Positions 1 through 14,659 are shown, counted from the first letter of the stretch. The stretch is 64,000 nt of DNA from Eleginops maclovinus (GCF_036324505.1 NC_086355.1:25106518-25170517); one strand, 5' to 3'. The notes: a model not told the origin generated them from the sequence alone. A program made the numbers and translations.

Positions 1-1956
1 CTCTCTCGACCTGTCCTCCCAAACAGAGGGGAACCAGGTGCTTCGGTAGTCTGCTCCTTCCTCATTTTGTTTGCTGTCGCACACTTTAATCTGCTCCGCT
101 GATTACTTTTCTCCTGCATTGGCTGACAGCCCTGCAGAGCCTCATCACAGGGCCAGAGTTTTATGTCACTGCTGCCCAAACAATCAGCTGGACAGATTAT
201 GCTAATGCGCTCACACTGGGAGAGCAGAGTCGGCCTCTGATAGGACCACTGTCCTCGTCTCTAGCATCACCAGGGAGTACAGTGTGAGTGATTTAGTTCA
301 CTTTTTATTTTGAGTTTACTTCATTAACTATGTGTTTTGCAGGTTTCATTTACAAGTTGTAAATGCAAGTGTATTGATTTGTGTTGTCCGTTGTCTTTGA
401 CTACCCTTCTCCTACCCTCACCAGGTGTTCACGTAGCTAAACACTTTTGGGAGAGTGTTTTTCAATAAGACAACAAAAGACGTACAAATAACAAGTAACA
501 ATAAAATTCTTTGTATTTCTCCTCAAAACCACTGAAATGCATTAAACAATGAATAAAGGAATAATAATTAACGTAACGTAACGTAAATATACATTCAGAT
601 TTATAAATAAAGGATGTAGATTATGCAAAATGTATCTCTAAATAAAGATACTAACAGAATCTCAAGGGCAAAAACAACTCCCCATGTGGCTCTCAGTTAT
701 AACAAGAGGTTATAAAAAGGAGACAGAAAAGTGTGTAAGTGGGTGTGTACATGCATGTCAGTCAGTGGCATAACACAGGTTCTCCTCTGACAGCAATTCA
801 AATCCTTGAGGTCATTTCGTATGAAGGCAGTGTGTACATTTATTGGAAACAACTGTTGAGCCAGAGCATTCCGCTGTGTAAAGACACACACCAGTTGAAA
901 AAAGCATGTGTGATAAAAACAGATTCAACCATGTCTATCACAACTGGACCTTCTGTAGACACACCCCCAATTGGAAAATGTGGTTGTTTTGTCAGACGGA
1001 CGTATACTGGTAGTGCGTTGGCCGTTGGACAGCCTGTTTGTGTAATCCATCTTTTCACTGAATGCTCGTACTAACAACAATTCCTCAACATCATCTTCAC
1101 CTGTTGCCGTTTCAAGTAAAACAAACAATAAAACTTCAAATGAATAGCTACGTAGATACTCTGTCTCGAGCCAGTGAACTAACGGGTCTTCTACAATACC
1201 CTGGAACCAGAAGACGCCCATTGGCTACAAATCAATATATGATTGGTTGGTCAAATTGTCAATCCAAACATACGCTCTCATTCAGTTTAAGGGCCAGGAC
1301 ATTCTATCAAGGATATAGAATATATGGTTGAAGGATATTCCTCCCAGAGACCCAGAAAAATATCTGATTGGTTGCATTTTTTTTCTAACACAAAACCACT
1401 GAAATGCATAGTGCATGGAGCGAGAAAGACAAACAAATCAACGGAACACAGAAATATTTACAGATCAACAACACAGATATGATTCTCGTTTATTCATTTT
1501 ATTTACATTTAATTTATATAATTCATTCTTTAAAAAAAAAAATGTATCTGAGGGTTCCAGGGTCTTCTCTGAATACCTTGAATGCCCTGACGGTTCACTA
1601 CTAATGTTACACTTAGGAAAGATGGAACAAAACCACTCTCCATGTCAGAGCAAATTTTAATGAATTTATAAACGTTAACTGGAGTGAATACCTCTGCGAT
1701 GCACACTGTAGCTTCACTAAGAGTCGGGGGGACAGGCTGTACTTTAATCATAGCTCTTCTTCAACAGAGTAGAAGAAGTAGATGTTGAGAACTGTAAACA
1801 GAACACGGTGCCTTCGCCATACAAGACTAACATTAAGAAATGTCTTCAGGAATTTTATTCAAACGGGAAAATGTGTTGTTCGTTCATGTCAGCTACAATT
1901 CAGGGAAATGTTTACCATTAGGCAATTAAAGGCAATTAAAAAGGAAGCAGCTTTTC
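1..1956. other. Unannotated intergenic or intronic DNA
   Basis: No recognisable protein, RNA gene or repeat was found. The short overlapping open frames at 739-1331 on both strands resemble no known family and have no splice or codon support. Confidence 0.5.
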
Positions 1957-2760
<804 letters not shown>

Positions 2761-3492
2761 GATACTTCAAAATGTGAGGTGTGTCGCATTTGAACATGTG
2801 ATGTCATTGTGCTGATGGTGCTGTCAGTGGAGGAACTGATGCAATGTTATTTCATGTTTTTCAGGATCCAAGGTTAAGAGAGGTTAGTCAGAAACCAATT
2901 CAGCACCATTAAGGCTTACCAGGAGTCTGTTAAATATAACCAACAGCTTTCTAACTCTACTGAATGTGAGTACCTACTATTTCCTTCAAATTCTAACAAG
3001 TGATGCCAGTGCTGCCTCCCTCCCTTAGTATTCATTCGACTTTTACTTGAAAGTGATTTGGGCTGAGGTTCAGCGTGTATTGGAATTCTGCTCCTGTACT
3101 GACCCACTGGCTTTGATGTAGCCTCACAATTTCATGGCCTGCACAGATCCATATTATTCCTTCAAACTTTTCTAATTGTGTTTCACTCTCTTTTCTCCCT
3201 CCTGTAGCACAGCTTAAACTCAAAGTGCAGTAACACGCTGACAGTTCTGAAGCTCTGGCCAACTAATTGTTCTTGCCCAATAATACAATAATCCAGATTT
3301 GAATTTGAATAAGCCAAATATATACAGTATGTATTCAACAGCTTGTACATTAATAATTTACACATGCTGGGTTTACCTTTTACACAACACATAAAGGTCC
3401 TTGCACCATAAGACCTGATCCCCTGGCCATCTCCTTTCATATCTTTAGATGTAGCAGCTCTTTTGCTTGGTATGTGTTTTCTGTGTTAAGTT
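2761..3492. other. Unannotated DNA
   Basis: Nothing recognisable on either strand. Confidence 0.5.
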
Positions 3493-4306
3493 ATACTGAT
3501 ACACACCTGAACATCAGCAGGAGAGGACTCTTTAGAGTAGAGACACTACATACTGATACACACCTGAACATCAGCAGGAGAGGACTCTTTAAAGTAGAGA
3601 CATTACATACTGATATACACCTGAACATCAGCAGGAGAGGACTCTTTAAAGTAGAGACACTACATACTGATATACACCTGAACATCAGCAGGAGAGGACT
3701 CTTTAAAGTAGAGACATTACATACTGATATACACCTGAACATCAGCAGGAGAGGACTCTTTAAAGTAGAGACACTACATACTGATATACACCTGAACATC
3801 AGCAGGAGAGGACTCTTTAAAGTAGAGACACTACATACTGATATACACCTGAACATCAGCAGGAGAGGACTCTTTAAAGTAGAGACACTACATACTGATA
3901 TACACCTGAACTTCAGCAGGAGAGGACTCTTTAAAGTAGAGACACTACATACTGATATACACCTGAACATCAGCAGGAGAGGACTCTTTAAAGTAGAGAC
4001 ACTACATACTGATATACACCTGAACATCAGCAGGAGAGGACTCTTTAAAGTAGAGACACTACATACTGATATACACCTGAACATCAGCAGGAGAGGACTC
4101 TTTAAAGTAGAGACACTACATACTGATATACTCCTGAACATCAGCAGGAGAGGACTCTTTAAAGTAGAGACACTACATACTGATATACACCTGAACATCA
4201 GCAGGAGAGGACTCTTTAAAGTAGAGACACTACATACTGATATACACCTGAACATCAGCAGGAGAGGACTCTTTAAAGTAGAGACACTACATACTGATAT
4301 ACAAAT
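3493..4306 (+). repeat. 57-bp minisatellite, array 1 (about 14 units)
   Basis: A head-to-tail repeat with unit core ACACCTGAACATCAGCAGGA followed by GAGGACTCTTTAAAGTAGAG. The unit is 57 bp, a multiple of three, with almost no divergence. This leaves open frames of 286 codons on the plus strand (3474-4334) and 275 on the minus strand; neither is a gene. The array is followed by GTGCCTTTAA at 4325-4334, which resembles the end of the TTAA-flanked element carrying the same array at 38607-40326, so this is probably a 5'-truncated copy of that element. Confidence 0.95.
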
Positions 4307-4334
4307 GAAAATGAACACAATATGGTGCCTTTAA

Positions 4335-7300
4335 GTATCTTGTCTCAAAACAGTACGACATGTAGACTAAAGGGGGCGAGATGAAATGGCTTGTCTCTGA
4401 TTGGCGCTTTTTGGTAGAATCTGATTGTCAGTGATGAGTTCTATCGTCACAAAATGGACAACACAGCAACAGACATTGTGATGACATTTTTCTCTCTTGG
4501 TTCTGTCTTCCCTTTGCGCTGATTTGAAATCATGTTCACTGTCTCTTGCTATGATTTACACTGTATCCATAAACCGTTTGAGTGGTGGTCAGTGGACAAT
4601 AAAACAAATTAGCTCCCTGTGGGTTTACTACCTCATGACACCTTAGCAGCTACTGTTCAATCCCCATTAAGCAATATGACATTATTGAATGAAATAACAT
4701 CCAGTAAAATGAAAGCTCTGCTGTCCCTCTGGGAATCAGCACTGCCTGCACTCCGCAGCTCTCCAGCCTTAAGCAGCTCTCAGCTCATTGTTTTGCTTTG
4801 CTGCTCGCTATGATTAAGTCCCAGAGGCTCTCACTGACTCCGTCTGGCCACTTACATACTCTTCTAAAACTGTGGACAGCATCACAACAGCTCCCATAAG
4901 CCAATTGTACTGTTTTCTACTTTGCCCAGTATGAAATCGCAGAGGGCCAAATCAAGCGAGTGCCGAAGGAGTCCAACTTGTAGGAAGCCAAAGAAAACTC
5001 CAATAATTATTGTTCTAGGAGATGGTGGCAAACCAGGACTGAAGATACAAATTGCAATTGATGTTTCCATGCATTCCATTAGATCACTGAAACTGGATAA
5101 ATCAACACATAGTAATGTTAACTCATCAACTTTAGTCATGCACCGGAGCAGTGTAAATACAACACAGCTGATCCAAAGAGCCTGGCAGCAAACAAAGAAA
5201 GGAAGAAATGGAGGTGCAAAGAAAACTGCATTCACAGAAAATAAAGTTATTGGTTGATTTTGAATTGGTTTGCTTTCTGCCTAGTGCAACACTGACATTC
5301 ATTTTAATACCACTACACAATGCTGTGGTTGGACGGTTGTGTCTCTTTAGAACGAGACAACAGAATAATACATTTTTACTGACAGATAACTTTAAACACA
5401 TAACCGAAAATCAAAGTGTGGATTAAAAAAATCCACAAATACATTTTCTATTTTCAAAGCTTAAACTACCAAGACCCCATTAAACATACCGTACATTACA
5501 CCTCTATACACCCATATTTAATTAACCATGTAAACAAAGAGTTAGCGCTGTTTAACAAATTGATTGTTATTTTAGAAATCTAGATAAAGAAAGTTTCTAA
5601 TAAAAATCTTGTTCAGTCTCTGAACGACGCTGCCATTCAGACTCATTTTTTGTATTTGTGTTGAAATACTTATTATGAAATATATGTTTAAGCCTCAGGA
5701 CAGTTAAGATACAGTACACAGTTATCAGAGATCTGCTCAGGAAATAAGGTGAATGAGAGAGGTAAGAGAGAATCAGAAACTTTGTAGTAGCAAGGAGTGA
5801 AAATAAAATCTATTTCCTAAAAGACATTTGAACATAAAGCTCTGAAGATAATTCTCTGTGGGTTTGTTAGTACAATGGGCCCTTTTTCACATTAAACATG
5901 GTCATTTCTATAAATATCAAAACCAAATGTGTTCTATCAATGTGGAACATAATTCAAAATAGGATAACAGGTATGAGCATTTTGGAAACGAAGAAACGTC
6001 TTACTCACATTTCAGTTGCTGTGAAGTGTGTCCCTGTGAGTGACTGGACATAATGTGGCTTTACTCAGGATCCTGGTCTGGCCAGTTTTGCACTGAGAGA
6101 CATCTGATATCCAGCTAAAGATCTGAGACAACAAACTAGATTTTTGTTAAACTAAAGGAACGATTAGTGTCTGAAGGGCATTTTTGAATTACAGCAAAGA
6201 AATAGATACATAATATAATATGTAACACTTCAAAATGTCTCAAATCAAGATGGCTGGTCTCAGGAACATTTTAGTGCTTTCAATATTCAGAGTAAGCCTT
6301 TTTGGAGCTTCTCACATTCAGATACAATGAGAAAACAACATCAATGGCTTCTCCATGTTACTACATACAGCATTATACATTATCCAACATGTAGTTACAA
6401 GGCATTGCTGGATAAGCAAACAGCTAGCGATTGCTAATTTAACTTGCTTGCTGCCAACTATCTGCAAAAGTCATTGACTTGTATTTTTGAACCCAGAGAA
6501 AGACATACTTTGGATCAAGATAACATCTTCTGATTGGCGTTGTATCCCTTTGGACCACAAGCATTGTGACTGTCTGCCTTAGCTGTCAGAAATATTTCTA
6601 TATACATCTATATTGCTTCCGCATGAAGGCCTTCAGCCATTGGTTGTCAGGGTCTTAAGTTATCAGAGACAAAAGCCGAGGAAACATTTGTTGCAGCCAA
6701 ACGCAACAAGCATTGAGAAACACTGAGTTAAGGGAAAACTGCTATAGGCTACTCAGTGTTTTATACTATTTTAGTCCATGGTTATGTGATTTGTGGAGAT
6801 GGGGAGCGCACTGCTTCCTGTACAAACCTCTTGAACAAAAAACTGAAGGATTCTAAGCTGGTGGAAATGACTGGAATATTGGCAAAGATCGCTACGAAAC
6901 CTTGTGCTAATTTCATATTGTGATTGAGAGACCGGTTGAAAAATAAATAAAATTAACTCTTGTTTAACTCGATAGAAACTACCAAATGATGGTTCTTTGA
7001 ACATGTAGATGCTGTATGGTGAATAGTCCCCAGAGACAGGCTGCTGAATATACAGTAATACAGAGAGAGGGATATTGCAGCAAGAAGTCAGATCTTCATC
7101 TGCATTCTTTTTATGTCTGCGCCTTATGAAACATTCATACTGACGCACACATGTCCTCTCCAGGGATGGACAGTGCTGAGAGCAAACACACCAGAAGGGG
7201 CTGAGAGGGAGGACTGGTCCACTCGAGCCCTGGGCATTCAGACTGCAGAGAGACCCCCGCTTTGATGTGGGGATCCATTAGTCAGCCCACAGAATATGAT

Positions 7301-7494
7301 GTGTGCCTCTGCGGTTAAAGGGAGGGCGAGGAGCACGATGCTGGCAGTGTATTGTTTCACCTCTTGCTTCATTCTTTCTAATGAGCGGGAGTAGCAAGGC
7401 CTGCGACTCACTTACACCTCCTCCAGTTCTCTACCTCCCTCCCTCTGCCTCGCATGCACACAGCGTGGATACTCATTTAAATAAGGCTTGAGGC
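4335..7494. other. Unannotated DNA with one unassigned open frame
   Basis: A 111-codon open frame at 4922-5257 encodes a basic, Ser/Lys-rich sequence with no recognised domain and no nearby splice signals, so I do not call it a gene. The rest is AT-rich sequence with no recognised repeat. Confidence 0.45.
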
Positions 7495-7678
7495 TACTCG
7501 GAAAAAACTAAAACGTTGAATTTATTTAAACTGCATTAGGTTAGTTGAAAGCAATAATATTAAGTAGAAATAAGAAATATTAGGTTCAGCTAATATTATT
7601 GCTTTCAACTAACCTAATACAGTTATTTGTTGACAAAATACATTTCATTAAAGTCAGCGTTTCGTTTTTTTCAGTGTA
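7495..7678. mobile_element. Palindromic TA-flanked MITE, copy 1
   Basis: The sequence is nearly self-complementary over its length: AATATTAGGTTCAGC mirrors the preceding half, and CTAACCTAATAC mirrors GCATTAGGTTAG. Ends are CTCGGAAAAAACTAAAACG and its inverse ending TTTTTTTCAGTG, flanked by TA. Similar copies are at 13373-13510, 49177-49388 and 61944-62156. A TA target and this layout suit a Tc1/mariner-mobilised hairpin MITE. It abuts the minisatellite array that follows. Confidence 0.75.
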
Positions 7679-7683
7679 TATAC

Positions 7684-8190
7684 TATGTAGTGTCTCTACT
7701 TTACAGAGTCCTCTCCTGCTGATGTTCAGGTGTATATCAATATGTAGAGTCTCTACTTTACAGAGTCCTCTCCTGCTGATGTTCAGGTGTATATCAATAT
7801 GTAGAGTCTCTACTTTAAAGAGTCCTCTCCTGCTGATGTTCAGGTGTATATCAGTATGTAATGTCTCTACTTTAAAGAGTCCTCTCCCGCTGATGTTCAG
7901 GTGTATATCAGTATGTAGTGTCTCTACTTTAAAGAGTCCTCTCCTGCTGATGTTCAGGTGTATGTAGTGTCTCTACTGGGACATGTCTCCATGCTTTAAT
8001 GCCTGTGCTGCAGCACCTCTTTTCAACTTCTGTCTGAAACCACAGCCTAGTCTGCTCTGATTGGTTAGCACGCCGGCTCTGTTGTGACTGGTCAACCTCT
8101 TAGAGATGTCATGCCCCTAAGCCTATCACCTACAATGTGTCAGATTGCTAGCCAATATAGAAACTGTGTGTTAAATAGTGATGTCACTAT
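7684..8190 (-). repeat. 57-bp minisatellite, array 2 (about 5 units, inverted) with element flank
   Basis: About five units at 7684-7971 are the reverse complement of the unit at 3493-4306. The flank at 7978-8190 (ATGTCTCCATGCTTTAATG, then GCAGCACCTCTTTTCA and a segment with GTGATGTCACT) is the inverse of 38680-38920 next to array 3. The array is therefore part of a dispersed element, here inverted and truncated at both ends. Confidence 0.85.
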
Positions 8191-8818
8191 GTTTAAAAAA
8201 AGAAGTCCTGCTTTTGTTCCTTAAACACGTCACTTCCTGCATCATTATATAGACCAGGCACTGAGTGATCTTCTGCCCAGGGGGTGACTGCAGTAGTTTC
8301 CATTTGCTAAAGGTTGATGTCTGCTGCAGTGGTTTTAAAGTTGCAACAATTATTGTGTACACAGTAAGCTATACTTTCATGTGTGCAGGAGTTCCATTGC
8401 CCTCTGAGTTTGGACACATCTATAATCAGCACAGTAGGTAACAAGGAAAGCAGGAACGGCTCGTTGCCACAAAGCTGTGAAACTTCTCCATGGTCTGTGT
8501 TTCACTGAGCATCCTCTGTTTTCTTCTTGCCTTATTAATGAACTACATGCATACACAGTTTGCACAGTCTGCCGCTAGGAGCCGGCCCCGACAGCGAGTC
8601 TGAGGAACCCTGTGGAGTTACTTTTTTGTTGTTGTTATTTTCACCTTCAGTGTAACTCATCAAAGCACACTGTGTGTATACTAACAAGCATGTTGAACAC
8701 ATTTTTTCCCTCATAACATATTGGCAAAGTTTCTGACAATTTTGGAAACTCAAGTGTTTGAGCTTCCACATCTCCTGGAAAGCTGCAATTATAAATCACT
8801 GTGAAGGCAAAAAGATGG

Positions 8819-8852
8819 ACCGACGGATGGACAGACGGATGGATGGATGGAC

Positions 8853-8886
<34 letters not shown>

Positions 8887-8926
8887 ATGGACGGATGGAT
8901 GGGTGGATGGATGGACGGATGGATCG

Positions 8927-8962
<36 letters not shown>

Positions 8963-8988
8963 ACGGATGGATGGATGGATGGATAGAT
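8819..8988. repeat. (GATG)n tetranucleotide microsatellite
   Basis: An array of GATG/GACG units with scattered C-for-T changes. Asp-Gly-Trp-Met frames on the plus strand and Ser-Ile-His-Pro frames on the minus strand are artefacts. Confidence 0.95.
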
Positions 8989-11569
8989 GACATTGCAAAT
9001 TAAAAAAAACTATTTCAAAATATAGAATACTATACAAATAGAACAAAATTTAAATAAACATAAACAAGTTGTATACATAACCACAGTAAAAAAGACAAAT
9101 CAATAAAGTATTTAAGAAATACACACACATGAACTATCAAGAATAAATTGGAATATTCTACAGAGGCGAAAATACTACAGAAACAAAGAGACTATAAACA
9201 TTATAAAATCAAGCAAAGTACTGTGAGTTGGTGTAAGAACAACATGTGGGGAAAAAAAATGGTTCTGAACGTCATCAGAAACTGGTCTTGTATTATAAAC
9301 TGTCTCATTATAAACCGCTTATGTCAGGGTCATTATAAGTCAGATGACTTGTTTTTTAAAATACATGTCTTCCCATTCTTGGGATATTTTGGGAAACTTA
9401 GATTGTGATTCAGCTAGTCATTTCTCTCTCAGCACACTGACATTAGATGACATGCTGAAGGACACCTGCTCTGTGTCTGCTGTATTTTTCTAAAATAAAA
9501 ATTGTTATTCTGAGCAGCTCCACAGCAGTAAAATCCAATTGCTGGTAAATATGAATTTAAAATCATACATTCAGCATTTTGCAGCAGGACCCCTGCTGTC
9601 AGCATAAGTAAACAGGCAGGAGACAGAGGCAGCGTTGAAACACATTCAGTCTGTCCACTGTGACTGTTCCACACTGTCTAAAAAAAATAACAATGTTTGA
9701 ATTTGTTACAACGCTGTTTCCTTCACTTTTCTTAGGAAGCACAATTGTTTGTCAGATGTGGTTTGATATGAACACAAAGGTGTGGGTATGACTGAGATCA
9801 GGTGGATAAGGCAGAGCAGGATTGACTGCAGAGCTGGAGCCTTTACTGCAGAAAACATACATTTCCATAGATATGAGACAAATCCCCGCTGTTGCCTTTG
9901 ATTTTTATGGAATATTTCTCTGCTCGTTTGATTTTGATAAGGTTAGAGACAGTGTAGCAGATGGAGCAGCAGCCCCAGTAAATATGCCTTTTCCAGCCAG
10001 GGAATCAATTATGGGCTGCAGATGACTGACCTCATATGCAGGCTGGGAATAAACATGCTGGGGATCATGGGAGGAAGAGGTGTGAATAATAGACTGCTGA
10101 TGGAAATCACTGGCCTCTGCTGTTTTCCTGTCAATCACCAGAGAATCAGAGATGATGGTCCACCTAAAGAAGCTTTTTATTTCACTTTGTTAGGTGGAGT
10201 CCTTTGCTCCAGGTTTAAGTCGGGAAGAGATGTGTGGTATAATGAGGCAGATAGCATAATGACATCGACAGGATTAGAGGGAAAACCTTGGGGCTTTTTA
10301 TTTAGACCATATACTGGGTGAGTATGAATAACTTAACCTTGCTCTACAGAGGTTATGTTCAGATTCCACAAAAACACACATCTCTCCTCAGTGGCTAACA
10401 TGCTTTTGTCCTAAACAAATCCACCTTAATTAAACAACAAATATTGCTATAAGAACTGATAGACTCAAAGTTAGGAAAGTAGGATATTGTATTAAGTCCT
10501 TTTTTTCACCTGACATTAAATGTGTCCCACTAAAGCAGGGTCAGGCCCAGATACGTTGCTTTCTCTAGGAGGGACTGAGCAATACACACTGTGAATATAT
10601 ACCAACTGAGTGTCCCAGCCTCCCTCACAGCTCAAGCGTTCCATTGTTGTAGTTCACAGAGACAGATTTACAACTCAATACATAACATCATTTTTTAAGA
10701 ATTGGTACCTGATTCAGTCAGTTAGAGGCTTCTCATTGCTGCTGGGTTCAGCTTGCTCTCCCAGCTACAACATTAAGGTCAAGTGGTGTACACACAGACT
10801 ATTCATACACACATTTACACTGTAGTTTTAGTGCATACACACCGCATAGTTTATATTTTGTAATCCCAAGAAATGCCTGGATGCATGCTCTATTTCTGAC
10901 TATGCAGCGTGACCTTCTAGCATTTTCTCAACTGCCCCATAATGCATTGCGCCTGGGTTCTGTTGAACCTGGCTGTGAGTTTTTTTTAACCTGGATAAAC
11001 AATCTCTTTATTTCACTTAATGAAACTAAGCAGCATAGTTTCAGACTAATCCATACAGTTGAGCTGTGGGTGTGTTCTTGCACCCTCACGTGTATTCTCG
11101 ATCATAGTGGATGTCTTGGCAGGTGTACACCTCATGACAATAAAAGCACACTGCTGAGTTGTTGTATTCTCTCTCCTATAGAACGCTGAGGCAGAATTAC
11201 ATGAGGCCATGCAACCTGCCTGCTCTGCAGAGGCACATATTGAAACAGCTCTGCATTCTTTTTTGAAATGAGAAACCCTAAAGAAGTGTTTTTGCACTGA
11301 ATGGCTTCAAAACATTACACAATATCATGAAAAAAGCACTATTGTGAACTCGGCAACTTTAATTCAGCAGCCTTCTAGATCCTATTAGCGACCTTATTTT
11401 TGAAACAAAACTTGCAACAAATCTCGGTGACTCAATAAACGTTATTGATCACGTCTATTTATGTCTATGGGGGAACTTTTTGGGCGGCTCCATGGTATCA
11501 TGTCACGGACAAACAACTTTTAATTCCACAGATTGGTGACTGTGTAACATTTGCTTCCAAGATATTCAT
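8989..11569. other. Unannotated DNA
   Basis: No recognised repeat, RNA or protein motif on either strand. Open frames of up to about 100 codons (for example 10022-10321 and 10881-11189) look like chance. Confidence 0.5.
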
Positions 11570-11577
11570 CTTTGGGG

Positions 11578-12392
11578 TAGGGCTGCCCCCCATTAGTCGA
11601 CTGATCGTTAGTCAGTGAAAAAAACATTTGTCGATTAATTTTTCATTAGTCGAAAAGAAGCTCCATCTGCACGCTGCATGTGCTACGGCGCCTCAGCCGG
11701 AAACCCCCTCAGACTTAATTCAGAGCTGTGCCTGGTCCTTAAGTTATTTTGTCGGGCAGGATATCCAAAGTGTGAGATCCTTCTGAGCATGTAAGGGACG
11801 AGCCCCAAAAGGTGACATGCAAACTCCGCTGGAAAAAAGGTGCCTCCGTATCCACGCCATCATAACAAAACACGGAGCGTTATTATCCCGACAAGGTGTG
11901 TTCCTTTCTCAGATTCGGAGTAAAACAGCAGCAGTGGGTCAGGCAGTAGCCTAGCTTTGTATCAACATATATAAACCTGTAATATATATAATCATTCTGA
12001 GCTCAGAAACTATCAATCCAAGCTTTCATTTCAGGATCAGGGCGCATATTTGTCGCTGTATCCAGTGTGGTATTTATTGGGTTGTTATATTCAGATATGA
12101 ATAATAGAAACTAGAACTCAATGCTCAGTGTGTGCGCTCGCTGCTTGTTCACAGAAATTATTACAGTTTTATCTTACATTTCAGGTGAAGCACAACGTAC
12201 CATGCTGCTATAACAACGTTCTTTATCAGCCTTTGAAACTGAAACCATTTTGAGAGAAGAAAACTTTTTTTTGTTGATTTTTTAAGATATATAACTCATA
12301 ATATATCATTTACGTGAGACGATTAGTCTACTAATCGCCTGAATTGACGACTATTAGTCGACTAGCAAAATCTTTAGTCGAGGGCAGCCCTA
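11578..12392. mobile_element. Non-autonomous hAT element
   Basis: Terminal repeats are TAGGGCTGCCC and its exact inverse, followed by subterminal ATTAGTCGAC-like repeats at both ends. Flanking 8-mers are CTTTGGGG (11570-11577) and CCTTGGGG (12393-12400), a 7/8 match consistent with an aged 8-bp hAT target duplication. No transposase is encoded. Confidence 0.8.
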
Positions 12393-12400
12393 CCTTGGGG

Positions 12401-13372
12401 CATGGCCGAACTCAGTTCCTTTGTGTCTAATAGAAGCTGTTAGCCTGATTAGCACGACTAGCACACTCACATTGGGGTTTATACAACCATAGCCATCACC
12501 TGCTTATATGGTAGAACAGACTGCTAGTCCATTCCATACATGCTTGTGTTTTGTTTGTATTAGGTTTTAGAAGGGCTCAAAACAGTTTTCATCACTTTCT
12601 TTATATATTTGTTGCACAGGGAGATGTGTTAGCAACCCTGTTTAGCCATCTTAAAATATTGCAACTCAATTGACACTTAGCAAAAGTAAACGTTCTTAGA
12701 AAAACCGAATAAAGCCCTTAATGTCTCTCATTTGAAACACCATATATCAGCCTAGCTTGGTCACAGCCCCCGCAGTAGACATGGATGGCCAAACATGTCT
12801 GAGGAGTGCAGTAAATAGATAAATAAATGGAGCAAGACAGGCCTCCAAGTGTCAGGGATGTTCTCAGAAACACAGCAGTCCGTGAAAGGCTGGAGAGATG
12901 CAAAGCTGCAAGACATCCCATGGTACTCGTGAAAAAAACAGCCAACTTTTCCAGTGGAGAACTTTTCATAAAAGATGTCTCAGGGGTCTCATACATCAAT
13001 ATCTGTCCTTCAGGATAGGATTAAGACCCTTAGAGAAGGCCGATGTCTGGCTTAGTGCATGGATGCTGCAGCAAATGAAACATCTCTCTGCATGTCTGTT
13101 CGTCTCATGAGTTCATCACGACGATGGAGACAGAAATAAATGTTCTATGCTGTAATCTATGTTTAAAATGTAAATAAAGTGTAGTTCCAGAAACAAAAGC
13201 CAGAATTGCATTTACATTCAAAAGCATTTATATGGATTTGGCTTGGAAATAGCTATTGACAATAAACCGGAATATTTTTCAGTCAAATTAAATCTCACTA
13301 AATATTTGTATTAATATGATACTTAATGGACCATAATAATAGCCACAGACAAATTGTTCCACACTATGTCCA
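12401..13372. other. Unannotated DNA with one unassigned open frame
   Basis: A 63-codon frame at 12827-13018 starts with a real ATG but matches no family I know, and no splice context supports it. Nothing else was recognised. Confidence 0.4.
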
Positions 13373-13510
13373 TACTGGAAAAACTGAAACGGTGACTTTA
13401 ATAAATGTATTATGTAAAACAACATCTCACATCATTGTATTAAGTTAGTTGAAAGCAATTTTATTACCTTTGAATAACGTTTTTTTTTTCAAAAGTTCAG
13501 TTTTTTCACT
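13373..13510. mobile_element. Palindromic TA-flanked MITE, copy 2 (shortened)
   Basis: It starts TACTGGAAAAACTGAAACG and ends with the inverse motif AGTTCAGTTTTTTCACT. The internal TTAAGTTAGTTGAAAGC is shared with the copies at 7495 and 49177. One arm appears internally deleted. Confidence 0.6.
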
Positions 13511-14157
13511 TCACCTCTTAAGTTCAACAACCTACTTCCTGATTATGGGGCTTATGGCAGATCTATAATTCCCCATCATGAGTATTAATCAGGATTTCGT
13601 AATTGTCAAAGCTGCGACAATTAACATAAATTAATTAGCAATATACCCAATGTTCCTCATCCTGTTCTGACTTTACATAACAGGGGGAGGGAGAGAATAA
13701 TAGAGGGGTGTTCCGAGAATTCCTGGATGTCTTGTGAATGCCACTGATGGACATGTGTCTTTTGTTATTGAACACTGCAAAGCGAGCATAGTGGATTGAT
13801 GCTGTCCTTTCCTTTGTGTTCCTATCAGATTTTCCAGCAATATTGATATGCACCAGGCCACTGTGATGAGGAGGGGGGTGGGGGGTTGGATGAATTCCTA
13901 GATAGGTTATCTCCTGAATGCAGCCTTTGATATCTATGCCAATGAATTTAAGCTCTCCAGAAAGATATGAAAGAGCAGGGAGAGTGAGGGGCAATCTGAG
14001 CCTCATCCGTCCCCCCCGACATGCTGCTGATATCCTCTCTAAGCCTGGCATGCCTCATGTGTGAGCTGATCACTGTTATATTTTTGAAGTGTGGACCTCC
14101 TCCCTGCTCTGTAAGGGGTTAGCTTTTGAAGAACAAAGACATCATAACAGATATTTG
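13511..14157. other. Unannotated DNA
   Basis: No gene or repeat recognised. Minus-strand open frames at 13635-14051 have no domain match. Confidence 0.45.
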
Positions 14158-14574
14158 GGTACCACTTTACAATAAGACTACCCTTATAAAGGGTTTACAA
14201 ACAGTTTGTAATTCATTTATTAATTAGGTTGTGAACACTTTATAAATCATTAATAAGCTTTTATAAGACAAGAGATAAACAGGGCAACCGAGAGATGCCA
14301 AGAAACATCAAGATGGATGGGGGGGAGAATCAACTCAGTGAACAACAGATACCAACGATGCTGGCTGATGAAGAAGATGAAGTTAGCTAGGTAGCCATAT
14401 AAGGCTTAGTCATCTTGCCAAATAGTGAGCCTGTGTTGATGTATGAAAACTATGTTAGAGCTGGTTTATAAATGGTTATTAATGATTAATAAATTGTTCA
14501 AACCCTAATTAATAACCTGATTATAAACCCTCTATGAATCCTTTATAAGGGTAGTCTTATTGTAAAGTTGTACC
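14158..14574. mobile_element. Long-TIR MITE
   Basis: The left end GGTACCACTTTACAATAAGA and the inverse of the right end (GGTACAACTTTACAATAAGA) match over about 35 bp, and similarity continues for about 100 bp inward (ATTAATTAGG, ATCATTAATAA). The centre (14280-14450) is unique and non-coding. No clear TSD could be fixed, so the superfamily is left open. Confidence 0.75.
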
Positions 14575-14659
14575 AATGTTTGTATTATTAAGATTAAGTC
14601 ATTTATTCCATCGGCTGTGACCATCCTCTAAAACAGCCTGTTTGAATACGTTTCCCCCC

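Noticed and set aside
3491..4318. CRISPR-like regular repeats at 3493-4306
   Set aside because: Units are contiguous 57-bp tandem copies with no unique spacers, the organism is a vertebrate, and no cas genes are present.
4922..5257. 111-codon open frame on the plus strand
   Set aside because: No recognised domain, no splice signals and an overlapping minus-strand frame of similar length.
8758..9046. Asp-Gly-Trp-Met and Ser-Ile-His-Pro repeat proteins at 8758-9046 and 31840-32022
   Set aside because: They are translations of (GATG)n/(CATC)n arrays.
12827..13018. 63-codon frame with a genuine ATG
   Set aside because: No family match and no exon boundaries; kept only as a note.
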